Positions 1 through 5,368 of a DNA stretch of 6,526 nt are shown here, one piece after another (within the stretch, counting starts at the first letter, position 1; every line of letters starts with the position of its first letter). The stretch is from positions 6,962-13,487 of the forward strand of contig DLOI01000052.1 of the NCBI GenBank assembly GCA_002477185.1, written 5' to 3'. Position numbers and translations under genes: made by a program. The notes below the pieces were generated by a model. It ran no database searches. It had not been told where the DNA came from and worked only from the letters and a program-made list of their open reading frames with translations. The DNA is from Alphaproteobacteria bacterium UBA7488. Lineage in GTDB: Bacteria; Pseudomonadota; Alphaproteobacteria; CAAHEQ01; UBA3637.

Positions 1-1085
1 CCACGGCGCGCTTGCCAATCCATTAACGACGAACAACTGTGCGTTTCACGGTATTTGCCTTCAGACGGCACCCACACTTCGGCATCATGCATCATGTATT
101 TGCCCATGCCCATATCGCCCGTACAATTTTGAATAATTTGATACGGCAATTCAAAATCCTGCAAAATTTCTTCAGTATTATTCAATAAGAAATAATGCAT
201 TTTTTCCATTTCTTCCAAATTGTCGCGCATTAAAACGTACTGTTCGGTTTTGTTGAATTGGTGAACGCGAATGAGGCCGCGCGTATCGCGCCCTGTTGCA
301 CCGGCTTCACGGCGCAAGCATGGCGAAAAACCTGCATACATCATCGGCAAATCATTTTCGGTCAATAATTCATCCCGATGCAAACTGTTCAAAATAACCT
401 CAGCTGTCCCGATTAAGTATTGATTGTCTTTTGGCATTTCATAAACGCTGTCCGGGTCGGCAGGGAAATGCCCCGTCCCCAATAAAGCACGTTCATCGCA
501 TAAAACCGGCACACTGATGGGCGTAAACCCTTTTGATGCCAATTTATTCAGAACATATTGGTGGACAGCCAATTCATATTGAACCATAACGCCCTTTAAC
601 CCTACGGTGCGCGTACCTGAAATTTTCGTGATGCGGTTTGTTTCCAATAAACCTTTACTTTCCAGCAATTCCACATGGTCTTTGGGTTCAAAGTCAAATT
701 TCGGCGGCGTGCCGACTTGGCGAATAACAACATTTTCGCTTTCGTCTTTCCCAATAGGCGTACCTTCTTTGGGAATTGTCGGCGTTGATAACATCATTGT
801 GTATAATTGGTCTTCAAGTGGTTTTAATTCGGCCGTCATTTCTGTGATTTTAATGCCCTCTTCCTTAGATTTTTGAATCAAAGCGGGACGCGTTTCGTTT
901 GTTGCCTTTTTAATTTCATTAGTCAAACGGTTTTTTTCTTCTTGAGCCGCTTGTACAGCCGTTTTTAACGATGTGACTTTTTTATCTAACGCCAAAAGTT
1001 CATTAACGTTTAAACTTAAACCTTTTTGCTGTGCAGCCGTTTGCACTTTTCCGGGATTTTCCCGAATAAATTTAATATCTAACAT
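1..1085 (-). CDS. serS: Seryl-tRNA synthetase (SerRS), C-terminus cut by window edge
   Basis: SerRS is a cytosolic class II synthetase that charges tRNA-Ser (and tRNA-Sec where present) with serine. Reading back from the ATG at 1085 gives 361 residues of a usual ~425. Residues 1 to ~110 are the charged helical arm (tRNA-binding coiled coil), beginning MLDIKFIRENPGKV. The catalytic domain contains a GTGHFP stretch, a YLIGTAEV segment and class II motif 2 at residues 253-277, with R258, E260, A261, G262, the GRDTRGLIRVHQF run and a following KTEQYV. The last visible segment reads EVWVPSEGKYRETHSCS, then DWQARR; motif 3 lies outside the window. AAGGAG at 1092-1097 sits 6 nt ahead of the ATG and fixes the start. 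It is the last gene seen in the operon with SPOR-nagZ-M50. The THSCS/DWQARR and GTGHFP segments resemble the Thermus-type enzyme as I remember it, more than the proteobacterial ISSCSN/DFQARR form. Identity is certain; the subtype is inference. Confidence 0.97.
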   Translation of the reverse strand, partial: MLDIKFIRENPGKVQTAAQQKGLSLNVNELLALDKKVTSLKTAVQAAQEEKNRLTNEIKKATNETRPALIQKSKEEGIKITEMTAELKPLEDQLYTMMLSTPTIPKEGTPIGKDESENVVIRQVGTPPKFDFEPKDHVELLESKGLLETNRITKISGTRTVGLKGVMVQYELAVHQYVLNKLASKGFTPISVPVLCDERALLGTGHFPADPDSVYEMPKDNQYLIGTAEVILNSLHRDELLTENDLPMMYAGFSPCLRREAGATGRDTRGLIRVHQFNKTEQYVLMRDNLEEMEKMHYFLLNNTEEILQDFELPYQIIQNCTGDMGMGKYMMHDAEVWVPSEGKYRETHSCSSLMDWQARR

Positions 1086-1091
1086 ATTATA

Positions 1092-1097
1092 CTCCTT
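1092..1097 (-). promoter_or_regulatory. Ribosome binding site of serS
   Basis: AAGGAG on the minus strand lies 6 nt before the serS ATG (1085). It overlaps the TAA stop of the upstream membrane protease gene (1096-1098). Ribosomes ending the upstream gene therefore stop directly on the serS initiation site, which suggests translational coupling within the operon. Confidence 0.8.
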
Positions 1098-1755
1098 ACA
1101 TAAAAAATCTTAAAATGCCCATGAAATATGGATAAAGAACATTTATAAACCAGCTGATAATATTAATGCCGAATATGGAAGGCATGAAAAGCAAACCGAT
1201 TAAGACAAACATACCATATGGTTCAGTTTTCTGATATTCTATACTTAATTTAACGGGAAGTAAAGAGGAAACTATACGTCCTCCGTCCAATGGCAATATC
1301 GGCAGCAAATTAAAAATACATAAGACAAGGCAAATTGCGATACCGTTTTCTAAATTTAAAAAGAGCCAATGCAACATCGGCCCATCGGGCACTATAAATA
1401 ACAAAATCCGCAATACAAGTACGAAAATAACCGCCAAAAGTAAGTTTGACAGAGGTCCTGCAGCCGCAACCAATCCCATATCGCGTTTCGGATGGCGCAA
1501 ATTGCGGTAATCGACCGGTACTGGACGCGCCCATCCAATCAAAAACGGGGCATGTGCCAACAATAAAACCCCCGGTACCAATAAACTGCCAATTGGATCA
1601 ATATGGCTTTTAGGGTTCAAAGTCAAACGTCCCATGGCTTTAGCCGTGTAATCACCCAGTTTCATAGCAACATACCCATGTGCCACCTCGTGTACAATAA
1701 CACTTAATAATAAAGGGATAATCCAAGTAGTTGCTGTGTAAATTATATCATGCAT
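1096..1755 (-). CDS. Site-2-protease-like M50 family zinc membrane metalloprotease
   Basis: This 219-residue polytopic membrane protein belongs to the short bacterial S2P/M50 family, predicted intramembrane zinc proteases. The first membrane segment (about residues 8-26) carries the zinc motif HEVAH at 22-26 (ligands H22 and H26, catalytic E23). A GPLSN motif at 100-104 opens the next membrane segment (about 100-122). NLLPILPLDGGR at 149-160 supplies the probable third zinc ligand, D157. Further hydrophobic segments lie at about 136-152, 180-196 and 198-216. There is no PDZ domain, unlike RseP, and the length fits the compact subfamily, whose substrates are mostly unknown. The start ATG overlaps the nagZ stop in ATGCATGA (8 nt shared). 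Its stop lies 10 nt before serS and is covered by the serS ribosome binding site. All catalytic residues are present, so it should be active. Being next to the cell-wall genes hints at an envelope role, but no substrate can be read from the sequence. Confidence 0.93.
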   Translation of the reverse strand: MHDIIYTATTWIIPLLLSVIVHEVAHGYVAMKLGDYTAKAMGRLTLNPKSHIDPIGSLLVPGVLLLAHAPFLIGWARPVPVDYRNLRHPKRDMGLVAAAGPLSNLLLAVIFVLVLRILLFIVPDGPMLHWLFLNLENGIAICLVLCIFNLLPILPLDGGRIVSSLLPVKLSIEYQKTEPYGMFVLIGLLFMPSIFGINIISWFINVLYPYFMGILRFFM

Positions 1756-2716
1756 TTCTTAATCCTTGCGCTTGTTCTAATCTGTTTAAGGCGTCTGATG
1801 TTAAATCATAAACAACGCCGGCAATTTCTTCCATTTCATCCATATATCCGTTGCAATGCAAGACACAATCGCAGCTGGCATCCAACGTTCGACAACTCAA
1901 TTCTCCTAATGTTCCGTATGCTTTTAAAGCACCCATTGTAATATCATCGCAAATCAAGAAGCCATCAAATTTTAAGTTAGTGCGAATATAGGTTAAAACT
2001 TTTTTAGATAAGGTTGCCGGTAAATCTGCATCCAAAGCCGTATATACCACATGGGCGGTCATCCCCCAAACAGGCATTTTAATTTGATGAAACGGTAAAA
2101 AATCAGTTGCCTCAAGTTCGTTCAATGAATTTTTAACAACGGGCAAACCAATATGCGGATCAACTTTTGTTCGTCCATAACCGGGTATGTGTTTGACAAC
2201 CGGCATTAATCCGTTTCTTAAAGCCGTTTCAACAGCTGTTTGTCCCAAGGCAGCAACAATTTTTGAATTATTTGAGAAACATCGTTTTACCATTATTTCG
2301 TGCGTGTCAGGCATGGCCACATCCAAACAGGGCCAACAATCAACATCTATGCCGACGGATAATAAATCGGCCGCTAAAATTTCAGCATGCTTTTGAACGC
2401 CATTTATGCCTTTTTGAGGGGCTTGTTCATACCAATCCCCATACGTTTTATTCCACCCAAGCCCCGTCCAATAGGGAGGCCAAAGCCGTGTGACACGACC
2501 GCCTTCTTGGTCAACCAAAACAGGGGCATCAGCTCTACCAACCGTTTTACGGAACTCGGCAGTCAATGCCCTAACCTGCTCGGGATTATCGACATTTCGG
2601 TCAAATAAAATAAGCCCCAAAGGGTTGACCCGTTTAAAAAAATCCTTTTCTTGGACCGTTAATCGGGTGCCTTGACACCCGAAAATAACAGCCTTAATAG
2701 GTTTAAAATTTGTCAT
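1748..2716 (-). CDS. nagZ: Beta-N-acetylhexosaminidase NagZ (GH3)
   Basis: NagZ is a cytosolic glycoside hydrolase that removes GlcNAc from GlcNAc-anhydroMurNAc (peptide) fragments during peptidoglycan recycling. Using the ATG at 2716 gives 322 residues. A start at 2764 would add 16 residues reaching far into the upstream SPOR gene, whereas the 2716 start makes a neat TAATG overlap with that gene's stop. The protein shows the family marks in order: DQEGGRV at 69-75, RCFS at 145-148 (usually RSF), KHIPGYG at 175-181, the catalytic-loop Asp-x-His dyad as DPH at 186-188, GMTAHVVY at 218-225, and the nucleophile region ICDDITMGA at 255-263 (D257 the likely nucleophile). HCNGYMDEM near 287-295 is typical of alphaproteobacterial members. 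There is no signal peptide, which fits the cytosolic role. The usual second His of KH-x-PGHG is Tyr180. No clear Shine-Dalgarno is visible, so translation is probably coupled to the SPOR gene. Confidence 0.95.
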   Translation of the reverse strand: MTNFKPIKAVIFGCQGTRLTVQEKDFFKRVNPLGLILFDRNVDNPEQVRALTAEFRKTVGRADAPVLVDQEGGRVTRLWPPYWTGLGWNKTYGDWYEQAPQKGINGVQKHAEILAADLLSVGIDVDCWPCLDVAMPDTHEIMVKRCFSNNSKIVAALGQTAVETALRNGLMPVVKHIPGYGRTKVDPHIGLPVVKNSLNELEATDFLPFHQIKMPVWGMTAHVVYTALDADLPATLSKKVLTYIRTNLKFDGFLICDDITMGALKAYGTLGELSCRTLDASCDCVLHCNGYMDEMEEIAGVVYDLTSDALNRLEQAQGLRNA

Positions 2717-3657
2717 TATTTGGCCGGGATACAATCTTGTTTTCTTGCTTTTAGTTTTGTGCACAACTCATTTGCCATATCGCGCGTTTTAAAGTTGCCG
2801 ACACGCAAACGGTAAAATGTACCTTTACCTGGAATATCCGCTTTGGCAATTTGATAAGACATGTTGGATAATAATGCCTTATTTTTAGCTAAAATGGACG
2901 GCCATGCTTTTTCAACGGCTTCACGGGTTGATGACGACATTAACTGTGCGCTCCAAATACCATCTGCCGCTTTGGCAGGTGTTGCAACTTTTGTTGTTTT
3001 TACGACCGCCGGGGTTGGTTTTGGTTTAGTAATTTTTTTTGGCGCTTCTTTTTTGAGTGGCACTTCTTCCACTTTCGGTGTTTCTTGAATACTGACAGAT
3101 GGCATATCGGCAAGTGGATTAAAGGATTTGACCTCCTCCATTGAAACAAAAGCTGTATCGGGTGCGTTATTTTCAATGGCCAAAATTGTTGGTACAACCG
3201 GTTTTTCGGGTTCAGGAAATAAACTTTCCACTTTCGTATCAATATTGTTGGTACGGATACGGTTATAAACCAATTTATCTTGATCGGGTATATTCATGCC
3301 GCCCGGTTGTTCGGGTCGCACTTTAACAGGTTCCTGAGTTGCCGAAATTGTAACAATTTCATCACTGTTATCAGCCTTCTCACCAAACGCAAAAAATCCG
3401 ATTAAAATAAGTGCCAAAATACCGATAAAAATAGCTAAAGCGATAATATGCAATTTCATGGAAGAAAATTTTTTTTCTTCAAAATCGTTCATTGGATCAT
3501 AAGCCGGGCGTTCAGCATATTCCGCTGTGAAATCATACAAACTTGCGTCATCGGTCTCAACGACTTCTTCTTTAACTTCTACATCCAAAGACAACGTCGG
3601 TTCTTTGCGATTGGCAATATCTTCAGAAAATTCTCTGATTTTGTCGAACTCATCCAT
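2716..3657 (-). CDS. SPOR-domain inner-membrane protein (single-pass, periplasmic C-terminus)
   Basis: This 313-residue protein has bitopic topology. An acidic cytoplasmic N-terminus (1-66) is followed by one membrane helix at about 70-91 (rich in I, A, L and F), a long Pro/Lys/Glu-rich periplasmic linker (about 95-232, with a KKEAPKKITKPKPTP stretch), and a C-terminal SPOR domain at about 234-311 beginning IWSAQLMSS and including FYRLRVGNFK at 281-290. SPOR domains bind glycan strands stripped of stem peptides and often localise to the division septum. The PGGMNIPDQDKLVYNR stretch at 118-133 is one I associate with the SPOR protein that precedes nagZ in alphaproteobacteria. AGGAGG at 3663-3668, 5 nt before the ATG, sets the start. 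It is the first gene of the operon and overlaps nagZ by 1 nt. In many alphaproteobacteria argS precedes it; here a promoter region and a divergent tRNA do. Family assignment is firm; a role in division or glycan processing is inferred. Confidence 0.9.
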   Translation of the reverse strand: MDEFDKIREFSEDIANRKEPTLSLDVEVKEEVVETDDASLYDFTAEYAERPAYDPMNDFEEKKFSSMKLHIIALAIFIGILALILIGFFAFGEKADNSDEIVTISATQEPVKVRPEQPGGMNIPDQDKLVYNRIRTNNIDTKVESLFPEPEKPVVPTILAIENNAPDTAFVSMEEVKSFNPLADMPSVSIQETPKVEEVPLKKEAPKKITKPKPTPAVVKTTKVATPAKAADGIWSAQLMSSSTREAVEKAWPSILAKNKALLSNMSYQIAKADIPGKGTFYRLRVGNFKTRDMANELCTKLKARKQDCIPAK

Positions 3658-3662
3658 AAGGG

Positions 3663-3668
3663 CCTCCT
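3663..3668 (-). promoter_or_regulatory. Strong ribosome binding site of the SPOR gene
   Basis: A complete AGGAGG on the minus strand lies 5 nt from the ATG at 3657. It is the only strong Shine-Dalgarno in the first half of the operon; nagZ lacks one, which fits coupled translation of nagZ from here. Confidence 0.8.
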
Positions 3669-3681
3669 AAAACATATATAA

Positions 3682-3720
3682 ATTATATAGAAAGTTACCA
3701 TACTCATGCCAGGCTGACAA
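3682..3720 (-). promoter_or_regulatory. Candidate promoter of the SPOR-nagZ-M50-serS operon
   Basis: Reading the minus strand, TTGTCA (3720-3715, five of six matches to TTGACA) is followed after 17 nt by TAACTT (3697-3692), which is preceded by an extended TG. A perfect TATAAT also occurs at 3687-3682 but has only a poor -35 partner. Either would give a short leader of roughly 15-35 nt. This is a pattern match by eye; which box is used cannot be decided from sequence. Confidence 0.5.
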
Positions 3721-3760
3721 GCATTATTTTAAATTTTTTTATAAAACGTTTAAAAAATAC

Positions 3761-3789
3761 TTGACGATGCATTAAAATTCATGTATGTT
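3761..3789 (+). promoter_or_regulatory. Promoter of tRNA-Leu
   Basis: TTGACG (3761-3766, five of six) is followed by a 17-nt spacer and TATGTT (3784-3789, four of six). Transcription would begin around 3796, about 20 nt before the tRNA 5' end, leaving a short leader for RNase P to remove. It is divergent from the operon promoter to the left. Confidence 0.7.
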
Positions 3790-3816
3790 TCTTTACGATT
3801 TATCTACCAAGTCAAG

Positions 3817-3904
3817 GCGGATATGGCGGAATTGGTAGACGCAACAGACTTAAAATCTGTCGGGATTTATTCCCGTGCCGGTTCGATTCCGGCTTTCCGC
3901 ACCA
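3817..3904 (+). tRNA. tRNA-Leu, anticodon UAA, CCA encoded
   Basis: The 88-nt gene folds as a class II tRNA with a long variable arm. The acceptor stem is 3817-3823 with 3894-3900, followed by discriminator A3901, a key leucine identity element, and encoded CCA at 3902-3904. The anticodon arm ACAGA/TCTGT encloses loop CTTAAAA with anticodon TAA at 3851-3853. The variable arm is CGGGA-TTTAT-TCCCG, and the T arm GCCGG-TTCGATT-CCGGC is perfect. The D loop contains AATTGGTAGAC. It reads UUA codons and UUG by wobble. The sixth acceptor position is a T-T mismatch (3822 against 3895), since the 3' strand reads TTTCCGC where TATCCGC would pair fully. It is a monocistronic unit with its own promoter and terminator. 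Confidence 0.97.
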
Positions 3905-3910
3905 TATAAT

Positions 3911-3945
3911 AAAAAGGCTGACCTTAAGTGTCAGTCTTTTTGTTT
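3911..3945 (+). terminator. Rho-independent terminator of tRNA-Leu
   Basis: AAAAAGGCTGAC (3911-3922) pairs with GTCAGTCTTTTT (3930-3941) around a 7-nt loop, CTTAAGT, with one G-T wobble. The T run continues as TGTTTT. It starts 6 nt after the CCA end. Because the 5' side is an A run, the hairpin would also have a U tract if read from the other strand. Confidence 0.88.
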
Positions 3946-4098
3946 TATAAACTTAAACAACTAATACAGCTTTTTATCAATAAAACTTGTTATGCAAAGT
4001 TCAAATTCTTTAAAATTTTAAATTTTGATGCGCTGTGTAACAACTTAAAATTGAAATTTAATATTCATCATTTATAAAAATTAAGACGATTCGTATAA

Positions 4099-4112
4099 AA
4101 ATACGCGTATTT
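4099..4112. repeat. 14-bp perfect palindrome AAATACGCGTATTT
   Basis: AAATACGCGTATTT reads identically on both strands and stands out by its CGCG core in otherwise AT-only DNA. It could be a dimeric regulator site. It is about 285 bp from the barrel start codon, so which gene it would control is unclear. Confidence 0.4.
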
Positions 4113-4168
4113 GTGGTAATTATACCCCCGATATGCATATAATGGCTGTACTAATTTACAACGCAAGA

Positions 4169-4196
4169 TTGTAATAACCTGAAAACTAAGTATACT
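4169..4196 (+). promoter_or_regulatory. Weak candidate promoter, upstream set
   Basis: TTGTAA (4169-4174, four of six) and TATACT (4191-4196, five of six) are separated by 16 nt. If used, it would give the barrel gene a leader of about 190 nt or drive a short untranslated RNA. AT-rich DNA yields such matches by chance, so confidence is low. Confidence 0.25.
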
Positions 4197-4286
4197 ATTC
4201 AACCTATAATTGCAATTCAATAAAAAATTTTATAAAAATAAGTTATTGAAAACAAAATAAAAATAAAATTAATAATTAACAAATAG

Positions 4287-4335
4287 TTAACTTTGACCCT
4301 TTTCGCTTGCATAAAATTTTAGGCTCGCCTAAACT
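4287..4335 (+). promoter_or_regulatory. Candidate promoter zone of the outer-membrane barrel gene
   Basis: Two alternatives fit. TTAACT (4287-4292) with CATAAA (4310-4315), 17 nt apart, would start transcription near 4322. TTGCAT (4307-4312) with TAAACT (4330-4335), also 17 nt apart, would start near 4342. In either case the palindrome at 4318-4333 would overlap the start point or fill the -35/-10 spacer, the usual positions for a repressor site. Neither promoter is strong by consensus. Confidence 0.35.
4318..4333. promoter_or_regulatory. Palindromic operator-like site TTTAGGCTCGCCTAAA
   Basis: TTTAGGC and GCCTAAA are perfect 7-bp arms around a 2-nt centre, 63 bp before the barrel start codon and inside the likely promoter. 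Its half-sites (TTAGGC/GCCTAA) resemble operators of DtxR/IdeR/MntR-family metal-dependent repressors as I know them. The symmetry is seen directly; the metal link is inference. A hairpin with only a 2-nt loop is unlikely, so a DNA-level protein site is more plausible than an RNA structure. Confidence 0.5.
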
Positions 4336-4348
4336 TTAGTTGTTATCT

Positions 4349-4366
4349 AATGTATTGTGATACATT
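4349..4366. promoter_or_regulatory. Inverted repeat AATGTAT-TGTG-ATACATT before the barrel gene
   Basis: Two perfect 7-bp arms flank TGTG. It ends 30 bp before the barrel ATG and 20 bp before its ribosome binding site. It may be a second operator or a small hairpin in the mRNA leader protecting the 5' end. TGATACATT within it also resembles an extended -10 box, so it could overlap a promoter. Confidence 0.4.
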
Positions 4367-4385
4367 GAGATCAAATTTAAAAAAA

Positions 4386-4391
4386 AGGAGG
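4386..4391 (+). promoter_or_regulatory. Strong ribosome binding site of the barrel gene
   Basis: A full AGGAGG, following an A run, lies 5 nt before the ATG at 4397. This fixes the start and suggests efficient translation, as expected for an abundant surface protein. Confidence 0.85.
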
Positions 4392-4396
4392 ACAAT

Positions 4397-5182
4397 ATGT
4401 TCAAAAAAACTCTATTACTCTTAGGTGTTATGGCATTGGCTACACCGGCAATGGCCACTGAGCTGACTAATCCGTTTTACACGCCCAACAAAGGTCATGT
4501 TGCATCTGTGACTTCATTGGAAGCGTCCCGTTATCAAGATAAGGATAAATCCGGTTACAACGGACGCCAATATGACAAAGTTTTATCCGAAGCGCTCAGC
4601 TATGGTGTCACGGATGAAATCTCTGTTGATGCCGCTATTTCAAACACATGGATGAGACAAGCACCGAAAATGGGTATCAGCGAGGTAAATAAAGAGGATA
4701 CAAATATTGATTGGGTACTCGGCGGTACATATACGTATGGCACGGGTCCGGTTAAAATGCAAGGTAAATTGGCTTACGGTCAAAAAGAATCATGGTCGCA
4801 TGAAAACGGTGGCGCTTATAAATATGTAAAAGCTGATGCCAAAGCCGGCTATGATTTTGGCGTTGTTTTGCCGTATGTACAAGCATCATGGGAAATGCCA
4901 CTTTGGGCCAGTCATGATGGCGCAGATAAACCAATTTATCTTGTCCGCGGTGCGGCCTATAAACAATGGTGTAATAAATTGGCAACGGATTTAGGTATTG
5001 CTTATACACACTTTGAAGGTTCGGAGGTTTCAACTTGGACTGTTGACGCCGAAGTTTCTTATTTCTTAACACCCGATTGGACATTGGGCATGTATGGTAA
5101 TTATGCTTTTGACGGACGTTCAAAAGACAGAGGTACCGTTTATGCAGAAAAAATCGGATTGCGTCTGCGTACTCAATTCTAA
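4397..5182 (+). CDS. Putative outer-membrane 12-stranded beta-barrel protein of unknown function
   Basis: The 261-residue precursor has a classic signal peptide, MFKKTLLLLGVMALATPAMA, with cleavage expected after A20; the mature part starts TELTNPFYTP. The rest alternates polar and hydrophobic/aromatic residues in about twelve strands (near 34-46, 59-70, 74-85, 104-116, 119-131, 141-155, 159-170, 179-192, 195-206, 213-225, 228-239, 247-261). Short turns (GVTDE, GTGP, GVVLP, LTPDW) alternate with six longer charged loops (about 45-59, 84-104, 129-141, 168-179, 205-213, 239-247). The last strand ends in Phe261, the usual BAM recognition residue. There is one Cys, at 192. I do not recognise the family. 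Porin, small-molecule channel and adhesion roles are all open, and no enzyme motif such as an OMPLA or PagP catalytic site is evident. It is monocistronic, with operator-like palindromes upstream and a strong terminator downstream. Localisation is well supported; function is not. Confidence 0.85.
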   Translation: MFKKTLLLLGVMALATPAMATELTNPFYTPNKGHVASVTSLEASRYQDKDKSGYNGRQYDKVLSEALSYGVTDEISVDAAISNTWMRQAPKMGISEVNKEDTNIDWVLGGTYTYGTGPVKMQGKLAYGQKESWSHENGGAYKYVKADAKAGYDFGVVLPYVQASWEMPLWASHDGADKPIYLVRGAAYKQWCNKLATDLGIAYTHFEGSEVSTWTVDAEVSYFLTPDWTLGMYGNYAFDGRSKDRGTVYAEKIGLRLRTQF

Positions 5183-5203
5183 TTTTTTCACAAAGTACCA
5201 AGG

Positions 5204-5232
5204 CACCGCCCCTTGTTGGGCGGTGTTTTTTT
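5204..5232 (+). terminator. Rho-independent terminator of the barrel gene
   Basis: CACCGCCC (5204-5211) pairs perfectly with GGGCGGTG (5218-5225) around loop CTTGTT, followed by seven T. It lies 22 bases after the stop codon. On the opposite strand the hairpin is not followed by a T run, so it should not serve prmC, which converges on it. Confidence 0.95.
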
Positions 5233-5368
5233 AGTTTTGAACTAAATTTCAAAGTTATCTGATGTACTGAGTGTTTTTACATTTTAGAATTTTCTTGCTA
5301 GAAATACTTATTTAGCATAAATTGTAATGAAAAGCGCACATAAAAAGAAATAGACTATCAAAAAATGT

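Larger units (their letters stand above)
3946..4396. other. AT-rich gene-free region between tRNA-Leu and the barrel gene
   Basis: About 450 bases with no credible coding sequence on either strand; the short ATG frames (for example at 4142, 10 codons) lack ribosome binding sites. By eye it is far more AT-rich than the neighbouring genes. It holds a 14-bp perfect palindrome (4099-4112), a perfect TATAAT (4138-4143) inside or next to the palindrome ATATGCATAT (4131-4140), a TTGTAA/TATACT promoter-like pair (4169-4196), an 8-bp inverted repeat TTCAATAA/TTATTGAA (4216-4223 and 4243-4250), and two palindromes close to the barrel gene (4318-4333 and 4349-4366). No DnaA-box cluster was seen, and no copy of the tRNA 3' end that would mark an attachment site. 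Confidence 0.6.

Noticed and set aside
607..876. 89-codon plus-strand frame inside serS
   Set aside because: It lies wholly antisense to conserved SerRS sequence and has no credible ribosome binding site or domain.
2717..2764. Extended NagZ start at 2764 adding 16 residues
   Set aside because: The extension is basic, not typical of NagZ, and overlaps the SPOR gene by 49 nt; the 2716 ATG gives the usual N-terminus and a TAATG junction.
4142..4174. Ten-codon open frame starting ATGGCTGTA
   Set aside because: It has no ribosome binding site and no feature to distinguish it from chance in AT-rich DNA.
3946..4396. Replication origin in the AT-rich gap
   Set aside because: No cluster of DnaA boxes (TTATNCACA) was found, only single poor matches such as TTATGCAAA; neighbouring genes are not typical origin markers.
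3817..5182. Genomic island integrated at tRNA-Leu
   Set aside because: The tRNA is followed by its own terminator, no integrase is present, and I saw no repeat of the tRNA 3' end downstream in the window.
4752..5252. 166-codon open frame on the minus strand opposite the barrel gene
   Set aside because: It is antisense to a well-supported secreted barrel gene, spans its terminator, has a basic low-complexity composition and no ribosome binding site; it is a shadow frame.
5286..5304. TTTCT-TGCT-AGAAA hairpin as terminator for prmC
   Set aside because: The 5-bp AT-rich stem is too weak, and no convincing T run follows in the minus-strand direction.
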